Positions 1 to 12,078 are shown, numbered from the stretch's first letter. The stretch: 64,000 nt of DNA from Lepus europaeus (GCF_033115175.1 NC_084835.1:83821948-83885947), one strand, 5' to 3'. Notes: generated from the sequence alone by a model not told the origin. Numbers and translations are program-made.

Positions 1-250
1 ACCTGCATTCAAGCTCTGCCTCTGCTTCAGATTCCAGCTGCCTGCTTCTGTGCACCTTGGGAGGCAGTAAATGGTGACTCGATGACTTGGGTTCCCGCCA
101 CCCGTGTGGGAGACCTAGATTGAATTCCTGGCTTGGGCCTGAATAGTCCTTGCTATTGCAACCATTTGGGGAGTGAACCAGCAGATGGAAGACATCTCTC
201 ACTCTGTGTGTCCCTCTGCCTTTTAAAAAACTAAACACATTTAAAAAAAA
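1..250 (+). repeat. C SINE, type III, cut by window edge
   Basis: Body and tail of a diverged C SINE: GGGAGGCAGTAAATGGTGAC, a 'cacccgtgtgggagacctag' block, 'ggggagtgaaccagcagatgg', then a short CT region and an A-rich tail. The tRNA-like head lies left of the window. Confidence 0.85.
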
Positions 251-1419
251 TTTTTTTTAAATTCTGGAGTGGGAGAGGGAGAAGAGGTGGGCCCAAGGTA
301 AAAAAGTCACTTTTAGTTAAGGTGGCAGGAAGTTGTGTGAGTGCTATCTCCTAGCCCAGGGTTTTCTCTGGTTTCTTCTGTGACAGGGGAGGGAGTAGCA
401 CCTGAGGAAGGTGGAGGAAGGCTGGCAGAGGCTTAGGAAGGATTATAGAGACACTTGGCTGAGAAGGGACCTGTGGGAAACTCCCTGACAGCACCGGTGG
501 TGACACCTGTGAGAGGGTTGGGCAGAGCTCAGCCCTAGAGATGCCCTTTACCCTGCTTACAGTGCGAATGGCAGCCTGAGTAAGACACGGGCGCCTCTTG
601 GCCTTGGTGCAGCCGGGCTCATGCTAGCTCCTCTCTGAAGTTTGACCTCAACAGGTAATGTTGCTTTGCAAGCTTTAAATGAGAGAAAATAGTGTTAAGG
701 GCCATTTTGTTTAATGGAATTACTTCTTAAATCCTTGCCTGTAAAGTAAACATCAATTAACATTACAAATATGTCCCAAAAAGGCTGACAAAGGACTTCC
801 CAAAGAGTTGGGTACTTACCTTCCAGGGTGAGAGGCAGGATCAGGCTCCCAGAATGGTGCACTGCTCCCCACTGTTGTGAGTCCCCCCCCCCCCCCGCCC
901 CGGGCACTGCTCCTTCCCTCCTCACCAGAGACCTTACCCATTATTTAGAATGAATTATCATTTTAACACATACTCTTTGTGCATACCATAGAGAAGAAAA
1001 CAATTATAATTACTATAATTTTCCCATCTCTGAGATTCTCTCCCTATTTTGCTCTTCCAAAACCTCGAATTTGCTAATCCCTGGACTGTGACACCTGCCT
1101 CCTTAAATCATCTGCCTGCTTCGATTCCCACCACCCCCCCTCCGGCCCAACCCCATATAATTCCTAAGTCTGTTGCTGTGTTGTTTATGTTTGTATTCCC
1201 ATGCACTGCTTTGCCTCTGTCAGCTGTATTGGCACATTGAGATAGTACTGGAGAAGGCCGGTCCAAAAGCTTTGGGGACAGTCAGGTATGGAATAAGCAA
1301 CAGAGATGATATGTAGGCTTGGAAAGACTCATTTTCTAAGCTCAGGAAGAAATGCCCCAAAGACTGAGAAACAGTCCTCTCCCAGGGTAGCCCTCTCTCA
1401 GCCCACAGGAGACAGAGGG
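251..1419. other. Unassigned sequence with a C16 run
   Basis: No gene or recognisable repeat seen. A run of about 16 C lies near 883-897, followed by GCCCCGGGC. Short ORFs here look like chance. Confidence 0.4.
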
Positions 1420-1674
1420 TTGTATCTGGATACCTGAGTTAAAGACCCAGCTCCACTTCTGACTGAGTTGCCTGGTAACGTGCACCCCAGGAGGTAGCAG
1501 GCGATTGTTCAGTATGGGTTCAGATTTGTCTCTGCCACCCATATAACATCCTCAAGTTGGGTACTGGGATCCTGGCTTTGGCTTAGCCTATTCCAGGCTG
1601 TTGCAGGCATTTGGGGAGTAAACCAGTGGATGGAAAATCTCTCTGTGTCTCTCTCACTTCCCTTCAAATAGAAT
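1420..1674 (+). repeat. C SINE, type III, diverged
   Basis: Recognised from 'cagctccacttctgact', 'ggaggtagcaggcgattg', 'catttggggagtaaaccagtgg' and a final 'cttcaaata'. The head is missing or unrecognisable and the A tail has decayed, so it is among the older copies. Confidence 0.8.
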
Positions 1675-1941
1675 TATGATCACGATGCCCATGAGTGAGG
1701 CCGTGGTGGGAACAGGGTGGGTATCCAGAAACCAAAGGCATGTGTGTAAGGTATAGGCTGCGAAATTTAGCTTGGCTGATCAAGGACTTTTTTGGTAAGC
1801 CTTATAACTTTTTTTGGCTTTGATTTCCTTATCTCTAAAATGAGCTAACCAATTTTGTTTAACAGAGATTTTTTTTTAAAAAAATAGCCTTCTTATTAAA
1901 GTATTTGTGTGGAAACAAAAAGTATAAACATTTTAAGTGAT

Positions 1942-2258
1942 GGGGCAGCACTGTGGCTTAGTGAGCTAAGCCCTGTCTGTGGCTCTGGCATCCCATTTGG
2001 GCACCGGTTCTAGTCCTGGGTGCTCTTCTTCTGATCCAGCTCTCTGCTATGCCTGGGAAAGCAGTGGAGGATGGCCCAAATACTTAGGACCCTGAACCCA
2101 CAAAGGGGGTCTGGAGGAAGCTCCTAACTTCTGGCTTCAGATCTGCCCAGATCTGGCTGTTACAGCCATTTGGGGAATGAAACCAAGGATGGAAGACCTT
2201 TCCCTCTGTCTCTAGCTATAACTCTGCCTCTCAAATAAATAAGTAAAATAAATCATAA
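1942..2258 (+). repeat. C SINE, type II
   Basis: Full-length copy from 'ggggcagcactgtgg' to 'caaataaataagtaaaataa'. No clear TSD seen. It stands directly left of the nested pair at 2,278-2,928. Confidence 0.9.
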
Positions 2259-2277
2259 ATGACTAGCCAGGTGAATT

Positions 2278-2928
2278 GTTTTGTTTTGTTTTTTGACAGA
2301 CAGAGTGGACAGTGAGAGAGAGAGACAGGGAGAAAGGTCTTCTTTTACTGTTGGTTCACCCTCCAATGGCCGCTGCGGCCGGCGCATCGCACTGATCCGA
2401 AGCTAGGAGCCAGGTGCTTCTGCGGGTCTCCCATGCGAGTGCAGGGCCCAAGGATTTGGGCCATCCTCCACTGCACTCCTGGGCCACAGCAGAGAGCTGG
2501 CCTGGAAGAGGGGCAACCGGGACAGAATCCAGTGCCCCGACCGGGACTAGAACCCGGTGTGCCGGCGCTGTAGGCGGAGGATTAGCCTATTGAGCCGCGG
2601 CGCCGGCCTTGTTTTGTTTTAATTTGAGAGGTAGAGTTACAGAAAAAGAGAAGGAAAGACGGAGAGAAAGGTCTTCCATCTGCTGATTCATTCCCTAAAT
2701 GGCCACAGCGGCTGGAGCTGAGCAAATCTGAAGCCAGGGGCTGGGAGCTTCTAGTCGCCCATGCACACGCAGGGGCCCAAGCACTTGGGTCATCCTCTAC
2801 TGTTTTCCCAGACCATAGCAGAGAGCTGGATCAGAAGAGGAGAAGCCAGGACTAGAAGCAAGCACCCATATGGGATGCCAGCACCGCAGGCAGAGGCTTA
2901 GCCTACTATGCCTACAGTACCGTCCAAG
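2278..2928 (-). repeat. C SINE, type II, split by a younger C SINE
   Basis: Outer element of a nest. Its body is at 2,609-2,928 and its T-rich end (complement of the A tail) is at 2,278-2,292. TSD GCCAGGTGAATT is at 2,266-2,277 and exactly again at 2,929-2,940, which proves that both halves are one insertion. Confidence 0.9.
2293..2608 (-). repeat. C SINE, type I, nested
   Basis: Full young-type copy ending in 'gagccgcggcgccggcc'. It inserted into the T-rich end of the outer SINE; the flank TTGTTTTGTTTT occurs on both sides (2,281-2,292 and 2,609-2,620). Confidence 0.93.
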
Positions 2929-3273
2929 GCCAGGTGAATTTACAAAGTAAACTCTTTTGGCGATCCAGCTTAAGAAATAGAATGTTATTGGCAGCTAAGA
3001 AGCCTCTGTTTCATACTCACCACCAATTTTAAGAGGCTACCATACTCCAAGGTTACCACTATCCTGGCTTCTAATATTCATAGAAATGCATTCATATGTA
3101 TATGCACTATATGTATTCAATCACATGTACACAGCATCACCCACTCTGGGTGCTGGCCCTTCCCTCCTGCATACACAGTGCATTTTCTTTGGTGAGATTC
3201 ATTTTTGTGGCATATATCAACACTTCATTGTCATTGCTGTACAGTTTTCCATTGCAAGAGTATATCACAGGGG

Positions 3274-3633
3274 ACCAGTGCTATAGCGCGTATCGGGTAA
3301 AGCCGCCGTCTGCTGCCGTCTGCAGTGCCGGCATCCCATATGGGTGCCAGTTAGAGTCCTGGCTGCTCCACTTCCGATCCAGCTCTCAGCTATGGCCTGG
3401 AAAAGCGGTAGAAAATGGCCCAAATCCTTGGACCCCTGCACCCACGTGGGAGACCCAGAAGAAGCTCCTGGCTCCTGGCTTCGGATCGGCTTAGCTCCAG
3501 CCATTGTGGCCATCTGGGGAATGAACCAGCAGATGGAAGACCTCTATCTCTCTCTCTCTCTCTCTCTCTGCCTCTCCTTCTCTCTCTGTGTAACTCCATC
3601 TTTCAAATAAATAAATAAATCTTTAAAAAAAAA
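3274..3633 (+). repeat. C SINE, type II, clear TSD
   Basis: TSD AAGAGTATATCACAGGG (3,257-3,273) versus AAGAGTATACCACAGGG (3,634-3,650), one mismatch. The head holds a short internal duplication, 'gccgtctgct' followed by 'gccgtctgca' (about 3,304-3,325). Contains a (CT)n tract near 3,547-3,570. Confidence 0.93.
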
Positions 3634-3738
3634 AAGAGTATACCACAGGGTATCCTAGATTATATCAAAAATGAAACTGGAATTTCAGGATCCCAGAATA
3701 TTTGATAATACTGTCAAATAATTTTAATAAGTGATTAT

Positions 3739-4081
3739 GGGGCCAGCACTGTGGAGTAGCGGGTAAGGCCACTGCCTGTAGTGTTGGCATCCCATATGGG
3801 CGCCAGTTCTAGTCCCAGCTGTTCCTCTTCTGATCTAGCTCCCTGCTATGGCCTGGGAAAGCAGTAGAAGATGGTCCAAGTCCTTGGGGCCCTGCACCCA
3901 CATGGGAGACCCGAAAGAAGCTCCTGGCTCCTGGCTTCAGATCGGCTTAGCTCCAGCCATTGTGGTCATCTGGAGAGTGAACCAGCAAATGGGAGAAACT
4001 CTCTCTCTCTCTCGCTCTCGCTCTCTCTGCCTCTCTGTAACTCTGCCTTTCAAATAAATAAATAAATCTTTTAAAAAAAAA
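3739..4081 (+). repeat. C SINE, type II
   Basis: Full-length copy from 'ggggccagcactgtgg' to 'caaataaataaataaatc' plus A tail. Flanked by AAGTGATT (3,729-3,736 and 4,082-4,089). Inserted in the same old L1 as the previous SINE, about 105 bases further on. Confidence 0.92.
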
Positions 4082-4170
4082 AAGTGATTGTTCCAAGTTC
4101 TTCCTGAAAGCAGCAAATGAGTTCCAATCATTCCTCATGACCCACGACTTTTTCACAGAAATTCATAATG

Positions 4171-6264
4171 GATAATGTTTGCCAAACACATGCCTAGCTA
4201 GGGATGAGGTTGTAGGGTATAGCAGAAATCACATTCAAGCAAACCTCCAGTGAAGCATGCGATTGTTCTAGACCAGGAAGCTCTCATTTTTAAAGCATTG
4301 ATGATCTATAAGACCACTTTCATCTACAAAAATCCTGGCTCATTTTGTGATTTTTCATGAGACGTATTGTTTTCTTCACCATTTACTTTCCCGTGTCTCC
4401 GTGTACCAGGCCCAGGACCTGCCCTGGGTGAACATGAGACAACAGATGCAAACATGTGTGCCACAGATGAGCTGCTTGGAGAGCAGAGATTGAATCGGTA
4501 CAAAAACACTGACCTGCTGAAGGGTTTATGAAGGGTGAGTGGGAAATGAACAAGAGGAATTTTCATGAGTTTTGGACTCCAAAGTGTTGTTATATTTTGA
4601 TCTGGACAGCAAGGCTGAGCTGGCAGCAGGCAGTGCTATGGCCACCAGGCACAGAGCACCCCACTGCCTTGGCAATACACCCTCCTATTCCTCCAAGCCT
4701 GGGCAAAGTGGGTGGGATGCTGCTTCCTCTCCCAGCCTCCTACCCACAAAGCTCTTCCCAATGAAAGTTTGAGCAAGACCATTGGGTGGGTGGAGCTGTC
4801 GTCTGTCCTCAGGCCCTCACTGCAAGGGAGACCTGGAAAATGTGAATCTGGTATTTTTAGCAACCATGGAAGAAAGGGGGCTCCAACCCCACAATGTTCA
4901 GATATTAGACCACCAGAGCTATACTTACTGATGATAACCACCACTGATGATAACAACAGCTAATGCCATTAACAGTTGGTCACCCTTCTGGGATAGTTTT
5001 TTTCATCACAACTAAACAGCAACCAAAAATTGTTATTCCTTGCTTTGTTTTATTTTATTTTATTCTTCTTTGTTTTCTACAATTAAAGTTCCCAGGATCC
5101 ATAGCTTAGACTCACCCTATCCTGAAGGTACAAACTGTCACATGTCCAGAAGTGACACAACTTTTCATAGCTGTGCAAGATATGCAAAATCTTTGCCAAA
5201 TGAGTGTTGGCCAAACAAGCCACTGTAGTTTCCCCTTATCTGAAGCAGCCATCTAATGGGGCAAGTTTTGCTCCCAGACCTGTAACATAATGACTTGGGA
5301 TTGCTCAACCAAAGATCTGAATGCTTTCAGTCTCTCCTTTAAGCAAAGACAGCATAAGGTTCTCCCTCTAAGAGCCAAGAACACCTGCTTCCTCCCATCC
5401 ACCCGGATGCACAGCCTCACAGGAACAAACACATGTCGCAAACACACGCACTGCCATCTTCCTTAGCCACCAGTTGTCCTGCCTGCCGCTGTGGCTAGCC
5501 AGGCCAGCTGGCTTCTGCATCACTGAGACTCCTTCATGGAGCCAGCCATGAGCAGACTGTGAAAGAGTCACACCTGCCCTTCCTCTCCTCTCTTCCCCCC
5601 ATGCTTCTTCCAACCAGGAAGCTTGCCTTGTTCTCTCATGGGGGCTCTTCCCTATCTTTCCCACAATAGGGTAAGAAACCCATCAGCTCGGTCTGAAAGG
5701 AGAGGACTTCCTCCAGAAGAATCTGACCTAACATACGTCCTGGGTGGGAGCCCCAGTGCCTCTGCAAACCCTTGGTGAGCCATTGCAGGTGCTGCATTTG
5801 CCCTGGGACTTCTTGTAAAAGCAGATGCTCCTCAACAAACTCACCAACCCCTGATGGTCACCATGGCTTCTTTTTGCAGGATCACTTTCCTCTGAACCTA
5901 AAGATGGGGAAAGCCAAGGTGAGACGATAGAGCAGAGCATTAAGGAGGGGACTTGGTAATGAGTCTGATCAGGGCGTGTGTGTCCCCTACCCCCTCCTCC
6001 CATTAACCACCTTGGCTCCACGTTGGCCCCATCTGAGAGAAGAGTCACATACCAAGCTGGTGCCCCACCCTGTGTGCTTTGGGGCATGGTCTACTACCAC
6101 TTAGCCGGTGTCAGTCCGTATCTCCAGCCTCATCTTCTGACCCTCCTTGGGTGGATAGTCTAGACTTTGTTCCTCACATCCCAAGCCCTCTCATCTCCCT
6201 ACTGAATTCTCAGGAAACCACATTGTGTCACTCCCTACTCAACATGAATGCAGCCAAACCAGGT
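4171..6264. other. SINE-free unassigned sequence, 2.1 kb
   Basis: One of the larger SINE-free stretches. No splice-bounded ORF or known repeat could be assigned. 5,360-6,160 is relatively GC-rich with several 60-120-codon chance ORFs on both strands. 'gataaccaccactgatgataac' near 4,933 is a small local repeat. Confidence 0.4.
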
Positions 6265-6445
6265 GCTGGAATGACCCTTAACAGTTTACGAGCACTTTCA
6301 CAAGTATACTTAAACCATTTAATCTTCGTAGCAAATCTGCCAGTGGGTTGCCATTATGTCTATCCCACCAGTCAGGAAACTGAGGTTCCAAGAGGTTAAG
6401 GGATGGTCTAAGGTGACTCAACTATGCAATGACCCAGCGGTTCAC
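6265..6445 (-). repeat. MIR SINE, antisense
   Basis: Contains the MIR core in complement: 'cagtcaggaaactgaggttccaagaggttaa' followed by 'gtgactcaactatgcaa', preceded by the 'catttaatcttcgtagcaa' block. Ancient mammalian element, about 30% diverged by eye. Confidence 0.7.
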
Positions 6446-6616
6446 ATTAGCATTTTACCTGATATCATGTACTGGGGAACATTAGAGCCATTCCTGGAGG
6501 ACTCAACACTTCAACTTGTCAGGCCTGAAACAGTGAGCATTCCCCATCTTTCTTGCCTACTGACCAGAACAAGGGTGAATCAAAAGAGAAAAAAAGGGTG
6601 AATCAAAGCCATAAGA

Positions 6617-6874
6617 GGGGTCGGCGCTGTGGTACAGTGGGTTGACACCCTGGCCTGAAGTGCCAGCATCCCATATGGGCACCAGTTCAAGACCCGGCTG
6701 CTCCACTTCCTATCTATCTCTCTGCTATGGCCTGGGAAAGCAGTAGAAGATGGCCCAAGTCCTTGGGCCTCTGCACCCACATGGGAGACTCAGAGGAGGC
6801 TCCTGGCTCCTGGCTTCGGATCAGCACAGCTCCAGCCATTGCAGTCATTTGAGGAGTGAACTATTGGACGGAAG

Positions 6875-6916
<42 letters not shown>

Positions 6917-6966
6917 GCCTCTCTGTAACTCTGACTTTCAAATAAATAAATAAATATTTTTTAAAA
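6617..6966 (+). repeat. C SINE, type II
   Basis: Starts 'ggtcggcgctgtggtacagtggg' and ends in an (AAAT)n tail. TSD AAAGCCATAAGA (6,605-6,616) versus AAAGCGATAAGA just after the tail. Holds a pure CT tract of about 36 bases at 6,877-6,912. Confidence 0.93.
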
Positions 6967-7212
6967 AAGCGATAAGAACAGATATCCTTATCTTATTCTA
7001 GATCTTTGATCATTAAGGAAGATATGGTTTTTTTATAGAGGTTCATTATCAAGTTAAGGACATTCTTCCTATCCCTACTTTACTGAGTTTTCAGTCAGGA
7101 ATGGAAGTTGGGTTTCATCAAATACTTGTTCTGATTCTAGTAAGGACATTAGAGAGTTCTGCTTTAGTCTCCTAATATGGCAAATTAGATCGATTTTTAA
7201 ATGTTAAGCCAA

Positions 7213-7559
7213 GCTGGCGTTGTGGCTCAATAGGCTAATCCTCTGCCTTGCAGTGCCGGCATACCGGGTTCTAGTCCCGGTCGGGGCGCCGGATTCTGTC
7301 CTGGTTGCCCCTCTTCCAGGCCAGCTCTCTGCTGTGGCCCGGGAGGGCAGTGGAGAATGGCCCAAGTGCTTGGGCCCTGCACCCGCATGGGAGACCAGGA
7401 GAAGCACCTGGCTCCTGGCTTCGGATCAGCGTGACGCGCTGGCTGCAGCGCACCGGCCGCAGTGACCATCGGAGGGTGAACCAATGGAAAAAGAAGACCT
7501 TTCTCTCTGTCTGTCTCTCTCACTGTCCACTCTGCCTGTCAAAAAAAAAAAAAAAAAAA
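7213..7559 (+). repeat. C SINE, type I, perfect TSD
   Basis: Young-type copy with 'cactgtccactctgcctgtc' before an A18 tail. TSD GTTAAGCCAA at 7,203-7,212 and 7,560-7,569, identical. It interrupts the L1 ORF2 relic. Confidence 0.95.
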
Positions 7560-8132
7560 GTTAAGCCAACCCTGAATTCCTGGATTAAATCCTGCTAAGT
7601 TATAATGCTTTATCATGTTAATCCTGAATTTGATTTGCTAAAATTTTGTTAAGAATTTCTGACTCTAAAGAATAGAATGATTTGCTGTTTTTTGTCTTTT
7701 GTTTTTGTTATCTCTCTCTGGTTTTGGTAATAGGATAACACTGATCTTGTAGATTGAGTTTAGAAGTATTCCTTCCTCTTCAATTTTCTGTAATACTTTG
7801 TACATTATTTATTCCATAAGTGGTTGGCTTCACCTGTGAAGCTATTTGTGGCTGCTTGAGGCTGTGTGGTTGTTATTAAAATAAACAGATAATAATAATA
7901 CAGGAAATGTCAACAACTGACAATGCCAATTGCTATTGTTAGTATCAACATCCTTCTCACCAACAGTAGACAGTGTCCTTATTTTTAATAATCCTTGCCA
8001 GCTCATAGGAAGAACGAAGCTGGCATCTGAATAATGTTCTAGCATAGCTTGTGGGACTGAATTCACAAAGAGCTCCTTCTCATTTGACCCAAATATTGCA
8101 GAAACCAATGGCTTCTGAGAATGAGCACTATC

Positions 8133-8501
8133 TCTATTTCTTTAAAAGATTATTTATTTATTTGAGAGGCAAAGTTACAGAAAGGCAGAGGCAGAGCGAA
8201 AGTGAGAGAAAGAGCAAGCGAGAGAGAAAGAGTGAGAGAGAGATCTTCCATCCACTGGTTCACTCCCAGATGAATGCAACAGCTGGAGCTGAGCTGATCC
8301 AAAGCCAGGAGCCAGGAGCTTCATCTGGGTATCCCACATGGGGGCAGGGGCCCATGGAGTTGGGTCATCTGCTGCTGCTTCTCCAAGCACATTAGCAGGG
8401 AGCTGGAATGGAAATGGAATAGCCAGGACTCAAACCAGCACCCAAATGGACTGCCAGGGCTGCTGGCTGCAGCTTAATTTACTATGTCACAGCACCAGCC
8501 A
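8133..8501 (-). repeat. C SINE, type II, clear TSD
   Basis: TSD GAGAATGAGCACTATC (8,117-8,132) versus GAGAATGAGTACTATC (8,502-8,517). The GA-rich middle (8,195-8,243) is long and interrupted by C, a decayed microsatellite. Confidence 0.93.
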
Positions 8502-8848
8502 GAGAATGAGTACTATCACAGATGCCTTTGGCAATGTTTTCAGCCCCCTCACTCAGAACCCTCAGGTAGGCAGGTTGGTCCTCAGCACAGTTGGTTCTCA
8601 CCCCTTCCTCTGCACCCATGATCTCCACCCCTCAAACAGCATGTCCCCTCTTTTGTACTCTTTAGATTCTCTCCATCCTTCTAGGCCGAATTGGTGGTCC
8701 CGCCTTCCCTGAAAACCTGTCAAGTCCACACAGACCTTTCTCTGAGTTTTTGTCACCCTGACAGCCAGAATACGCTAAGCCCTCTGTTTAACCCTACCTT
8801 ATGCTATTTTTCATATATTTCTATAATTTTGAATGTATAATTAACTCT

Positions 8849-9115
8849 TAAAAAAAAAAAAAAGACAGAGACCAATATCTCCAGTCTGCTGGTTCACTCC
8901 TCAAGTGCCCACAACAGCTGGGGCCAGGCTAGACAGACACTGAGACGGCAAACTCAATCCAGATCTCCCACGTATGTACCAGGGATCAAATTACTTGCCT
9001 CCCAGAGTCTGCATTTGCAGGAAACTAGAATCAGGAGCTTGAACTCGAATTAAACCCAACTGCTCCAAATGAGGGCCATGGGCACCTTAACCCCTAGTCA
9101 AACATCTGCTCCTAA
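8849..9115 (-). repeat. C SINE, type III, antisense
   Basis: Begins with a T/A-rich stretch and A14 run, then 'ctgctggttcactcctcaag', 'aatccagatctcccacgtatg', 'cagagtctgcatttgcagg' and 'aaacatctgctcct'. Diverged older variant; no TSD seen. Confidence 0.75.
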
Positions 9116-9197
9116 GATATTTATATATCCCTCAGAGTGCCTGATGTGAGGCTGGCTGATCTGTTTATTTGCACCTGATGTAAGGTTGACTGATTTA

Positions 9198-9532
9198 CTC
9201 ATTTTTAAAAGATCTATTTATTTATTTATTTGAAAGTCAGAGTTACAGAGAGAGAAGGGAGGAGGGGAAGGGAAAGATCTTCCATCTGCTGGTTCATCCC
9301 CCACGATGGCTGCAGCAGCCAAAACGGAGTCAGGTCAAAACCAAGAGCTTCATCCAGATCTCCCATGTGGGTGACAGAGGTCCAAACACTTGGGCCATCT
9401 TCCACTGCTTTTCTAAGGCCATTAGCAGGGAGCTGGATTGCAAGTGGAATAGCCAGGACTTCAACCTGCACCCATATGGGATGTCACTGTTGAAGGCAGC
9501 AGCTTAACCCACTATGCCATGACACCAGCCCC
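9198..9532 (-). repeat. C SINE, type II, clear TSD
   Basis: TSD AGGTTGACTGATTTA at 9,183-9,197 and 9,533-9,547, identical over 15 bases despite body divergence. Ends 'ccatgacaccagcccc'. Confidence 0.93.
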
Positions 9533-9879
9533 AGGTTGACTGATTTAAAGCCAGTGATTACAGCAAATTGTATAGCATTCTAATTTCACGATGCCTGCTT
9601 ATTCCACAATAGTCCCACTGGAAAGCAAACACCAGGGAGATTGCCTTTTCATATCCAACTTTCTTTCATAACTGATTATGCAAGTTATATGTCAGATCTG
9701 TGTATCTCTTGGCTTTCCTACTGGCAAAATGACTGGCTTGACTTTTAAAAGAAAATCCTAAAAACGTGTGTGACAGAAGTTTTTCTCTCTTGTTATGACA
9801 GTGTTTTCGCCTACATTTCACTGCACTCTGTAATGAGGTTGAGAGAGCAAGTATCATGTTCTCACTTTACAAGGCCCAT

Positions 9880-10075
9880 CTTTCCAGTCATGGCACTGAC
9901 ATGCTCTCCCTGGGCCTATGCTTGGTATCCTCTCACCATTCACTCCCTGGACCCCCTTTCACCACGTGCTACACATGCTAGTTTATGCTCCAGGCCTCGT
10001 ACTGTTTCTGTGGCCTGCAAATCTACCCAGCTCCCATTCAGATCCATGTTCAAGTGAATTCCATTCATTCCTACC
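9880..10075 (+). repeat. Possible L2 fragment
   Basis: C/T-rich text 'cctgggcctatgcttggtatcctc' and 'tgcaaatctacccagctcccattcag' resembles the L2 body. Weak; could be unique sequence. An A18 run lies at about 10,149-10,167. Confidence 0.3.
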
Positions 10076-10424
10076 CCAGGGAGAATTAATTGGGCTTGAA
10101 TATAAATTTTAGAAAAAGCACACTTTTATTTGCTTCATCATATACTTTAAAAAAAAAAAAAAAAAAACCTTGTAGCACTCATTAACAAAATGTGCCTTCA
10201 TTTCAAAATTAAACATTGAGGTTGAAAGTCATGCTCCTTGTTGGAGAGTTGGTCAGTTATTTCAAAGGGCAGTGAGCATTCATTCTGATGGCCCAAACCC
10301 AGACTAGCAGTACTAGCAGGAATTATTAAAATACTCATGTTTATCACCAAAATCCACAAAACCTCTCGATATCATCGCTCTGTTTTCTGCCCCCTGTTTC
10401 TCCATGTATGAGCATATATTCCTT

Positions 10425-10771
10425 CTTTTTTTTCCTTTTTTTTTTTTTTTTTTTTTTTGACAGGCAGAGTGGATAGTGAGAGAAAGAGACAGAGAGAAAG
10501 GTCTTTCTTCCGTTGGTTCACCCTCCAATGGCCGCTGCAGCCGGCGCATCTCGCTGATCCGAAGCCAGGAGCCAAGTGCTTCTCCTGGTCTCCCATGCGG
10601 GTGCAGGGCCCAAGGATTTGGGCCATCCTCCACTGCCTTCCCAGGCAATAGCAGAGAGCTGGGCTGGAAGAGGGGCAACCGGGATAGAATCCGGCACCCC
10701 AACTGGGACTAGAACCCAGTGTGCCGGCACCGCAAGGCGGAGGATTAGCCTGTTAAGCCATGGCGCCAGCC
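10425..10771 (-). repeat. C SINE, type I
   Basis: Long T tail at left, then 'gacaggcagagtggatagtg' and a full young body ending 'catggcgccagcc'. TSD GAGCATATATTCCTT (10,410-10,424) versus GAGCATACATTCTTG (10,772-10,786). Confidence 0.93.
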
Positions 10772-10786
10772 GAGCATACATTCTTG

Positions 10787-11210
10787 AATGTGTTTCTATA
10801 GCTGTTCAAGTCCCTCTGTTGGCCAGGGTCTCCTGGCTATTTGGTTTCGCTCTCCTTTTCCTGCCTCCCCTTGTTGCTTTCCTGATGTTTTTATTGCTGT
10901 GACTCAGGCTGGCTCAGCGTTGGGTCATCCCAGGTCTTGGCAACGAGGAGTCAAAACGGACAGTGACTCTCATGGGCAGAGTGAGAGGGCAAGATGGAAA
11001 CTCTCAGCACAGAGCCTCACGGGAACATTCCTCATGGGAATATTGGGGAAGACATCAATGCTTCGACTTGTTGCCCCAGAGGAAGCTAGCTCAAGCATAT
11101 GACTGCGTGGTTATCTCCTTCTTGCCTAACCTGTGGAGGTCAACTGTTAGTTTAAAACTGGGTTACACCCAGCAGGTACCTTGAATGATCCTGAGTGTAA
11201 GAGGGACGCA
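10787..11210. other. Unassigned sequence
   Basis: No gene or repeat recognised between two type I SINEs. Text such as 'gactctcatgggcagagtgag' has no clear family. Confidence 0.35.
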
Positions 11211-11567
11211 GGGCCGGCGCCGTGGCTTAACAGGCTAATCCTCCGCCTTGCAGCGCTGGCACACCGGGTTCTAGTCCCGGTTGGGGCGCCGGATTCTATC
11301 CCGGTTGCCCCTCTTCCAGGCCAGCTCTCTGCTATGGCCCGGGAAGGCAGTGGAGGATAGTCCAAGTCCTTGGGCCCTGCACCTGCATGGGAGACCAGGA
11401 GAAGCACCTGGCTCCTGGCTTTGGATCAGCGAGATGCGCCTGCCACAGCGGCCATTGGAGGGTGAACCAACGGCAAAAAGGAAGACCTTTCTCTCTGTCT
11501 CTTTCTCTCACTATCCACTCTGCCTGTCAAAATAAATAAATTAAATTAAAAAATAAAAATAAAACCT
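11211..11567 (+). repeat. C SINE, type I
   Basis: Intact head 'gggccggcgccgtggcttaacagg' with A-box-like and B-box-like segments ('ggttctagtccc'), young body, 'ctgcctgtc', then a mixed (AAAT)n/A tail. It abuts the start of the MaLR LTR. Confidence 0.93.
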
Positions 11568-11658
11568 ATTATTATGGTTCAGATAAAGTTTTGATATTCC
11601 CAAAGGCCCATGTATTGAGCCTTGGTCCTCCAAGTCTTATGTCAACAGTTAGTGGATC

Positions 11659-11944
11659 AGGTCTGGCATTGTAGTAGAGCAGCTGCTCTACTTCTGACCC
11701 AGCTCACCACCAGTGCACCTGGAAAAGCAGTGAAGGAAGTTCGGCTCAAGTGCTTGAGCCCCTGCCACCCATGTGGGAGACCTAGAAGGAGTTCTGGGAT
11801 CATGGCTTTGGCCTGGCCCAGCCCCAGCCATTGCAGCCATTTGGGGAGTGAACCAGTAGATGGAAGATCTCTCTCATTGTCTCCCCTTCTCTCTATATAT
11901 AACTCTGCCTTCCAAATAAATAGAGTAAATTAAAAAAAAAAAAA
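11659..11944 (+). repeat. C SINE, lacking part of the head
   Basis: Runs from 'ggtctggcattgtagtagagc' straight into 'ctgctctacttctgaccc', so about 50 bases of head are missing; ends 'ccaaataaatagagtaaat' and A tail. Confidence 0.85.
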
Positions 11945-12078
11945 CTCAGTAGATTAAGAGTGGAAATTGATCTTATTAAGGCATTAAGGAAGTAGGGCCT
12001 AGTGGAAGGTCTTGAAGTCAGTGCGGAGAAATTTAGGAGGCGTGCCCTCTGAAGGTAGTTCCTCCAGGAAAATTGGTT

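Larger units (their letters stand above)
2960..4170 (-). repeat. Old L1 (L1M 3'UTR) fragment
   Basis: Antisense L1M-type text: 'ggttaccactatcctggcttctaa', then 'cacttcattgtcattgctg' and 'ttttccattgcaagagtat', resembling the well-known L1M 3' region. Two C SINEs (3,274 and 3,739) interrupt it. Subfamily not determined. Confidence 0.55.
6580..7850 (-). repeat. L1 ORF2 (reverse transcriptase region), antisense relic
   Basis: After removing two SINEs, the text follows the antisense of L1 ORF2: 'gtttcatcaaatacttgttctg', 'cctgaattcctggattaaatcc', 'ttggtaataggataacactgatcttgtag' and 'ggcttcacctgtgaag' occur in L1 order. Many small indels; not coding. Confidence 0.65.

Noticed and set aside
11211-11290. 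tRNA gene in the SINE head
   Set aside because: A- and B-box-like segments belong to the tRNA-derived SINE head; there is no cloverleaf with intact arms.
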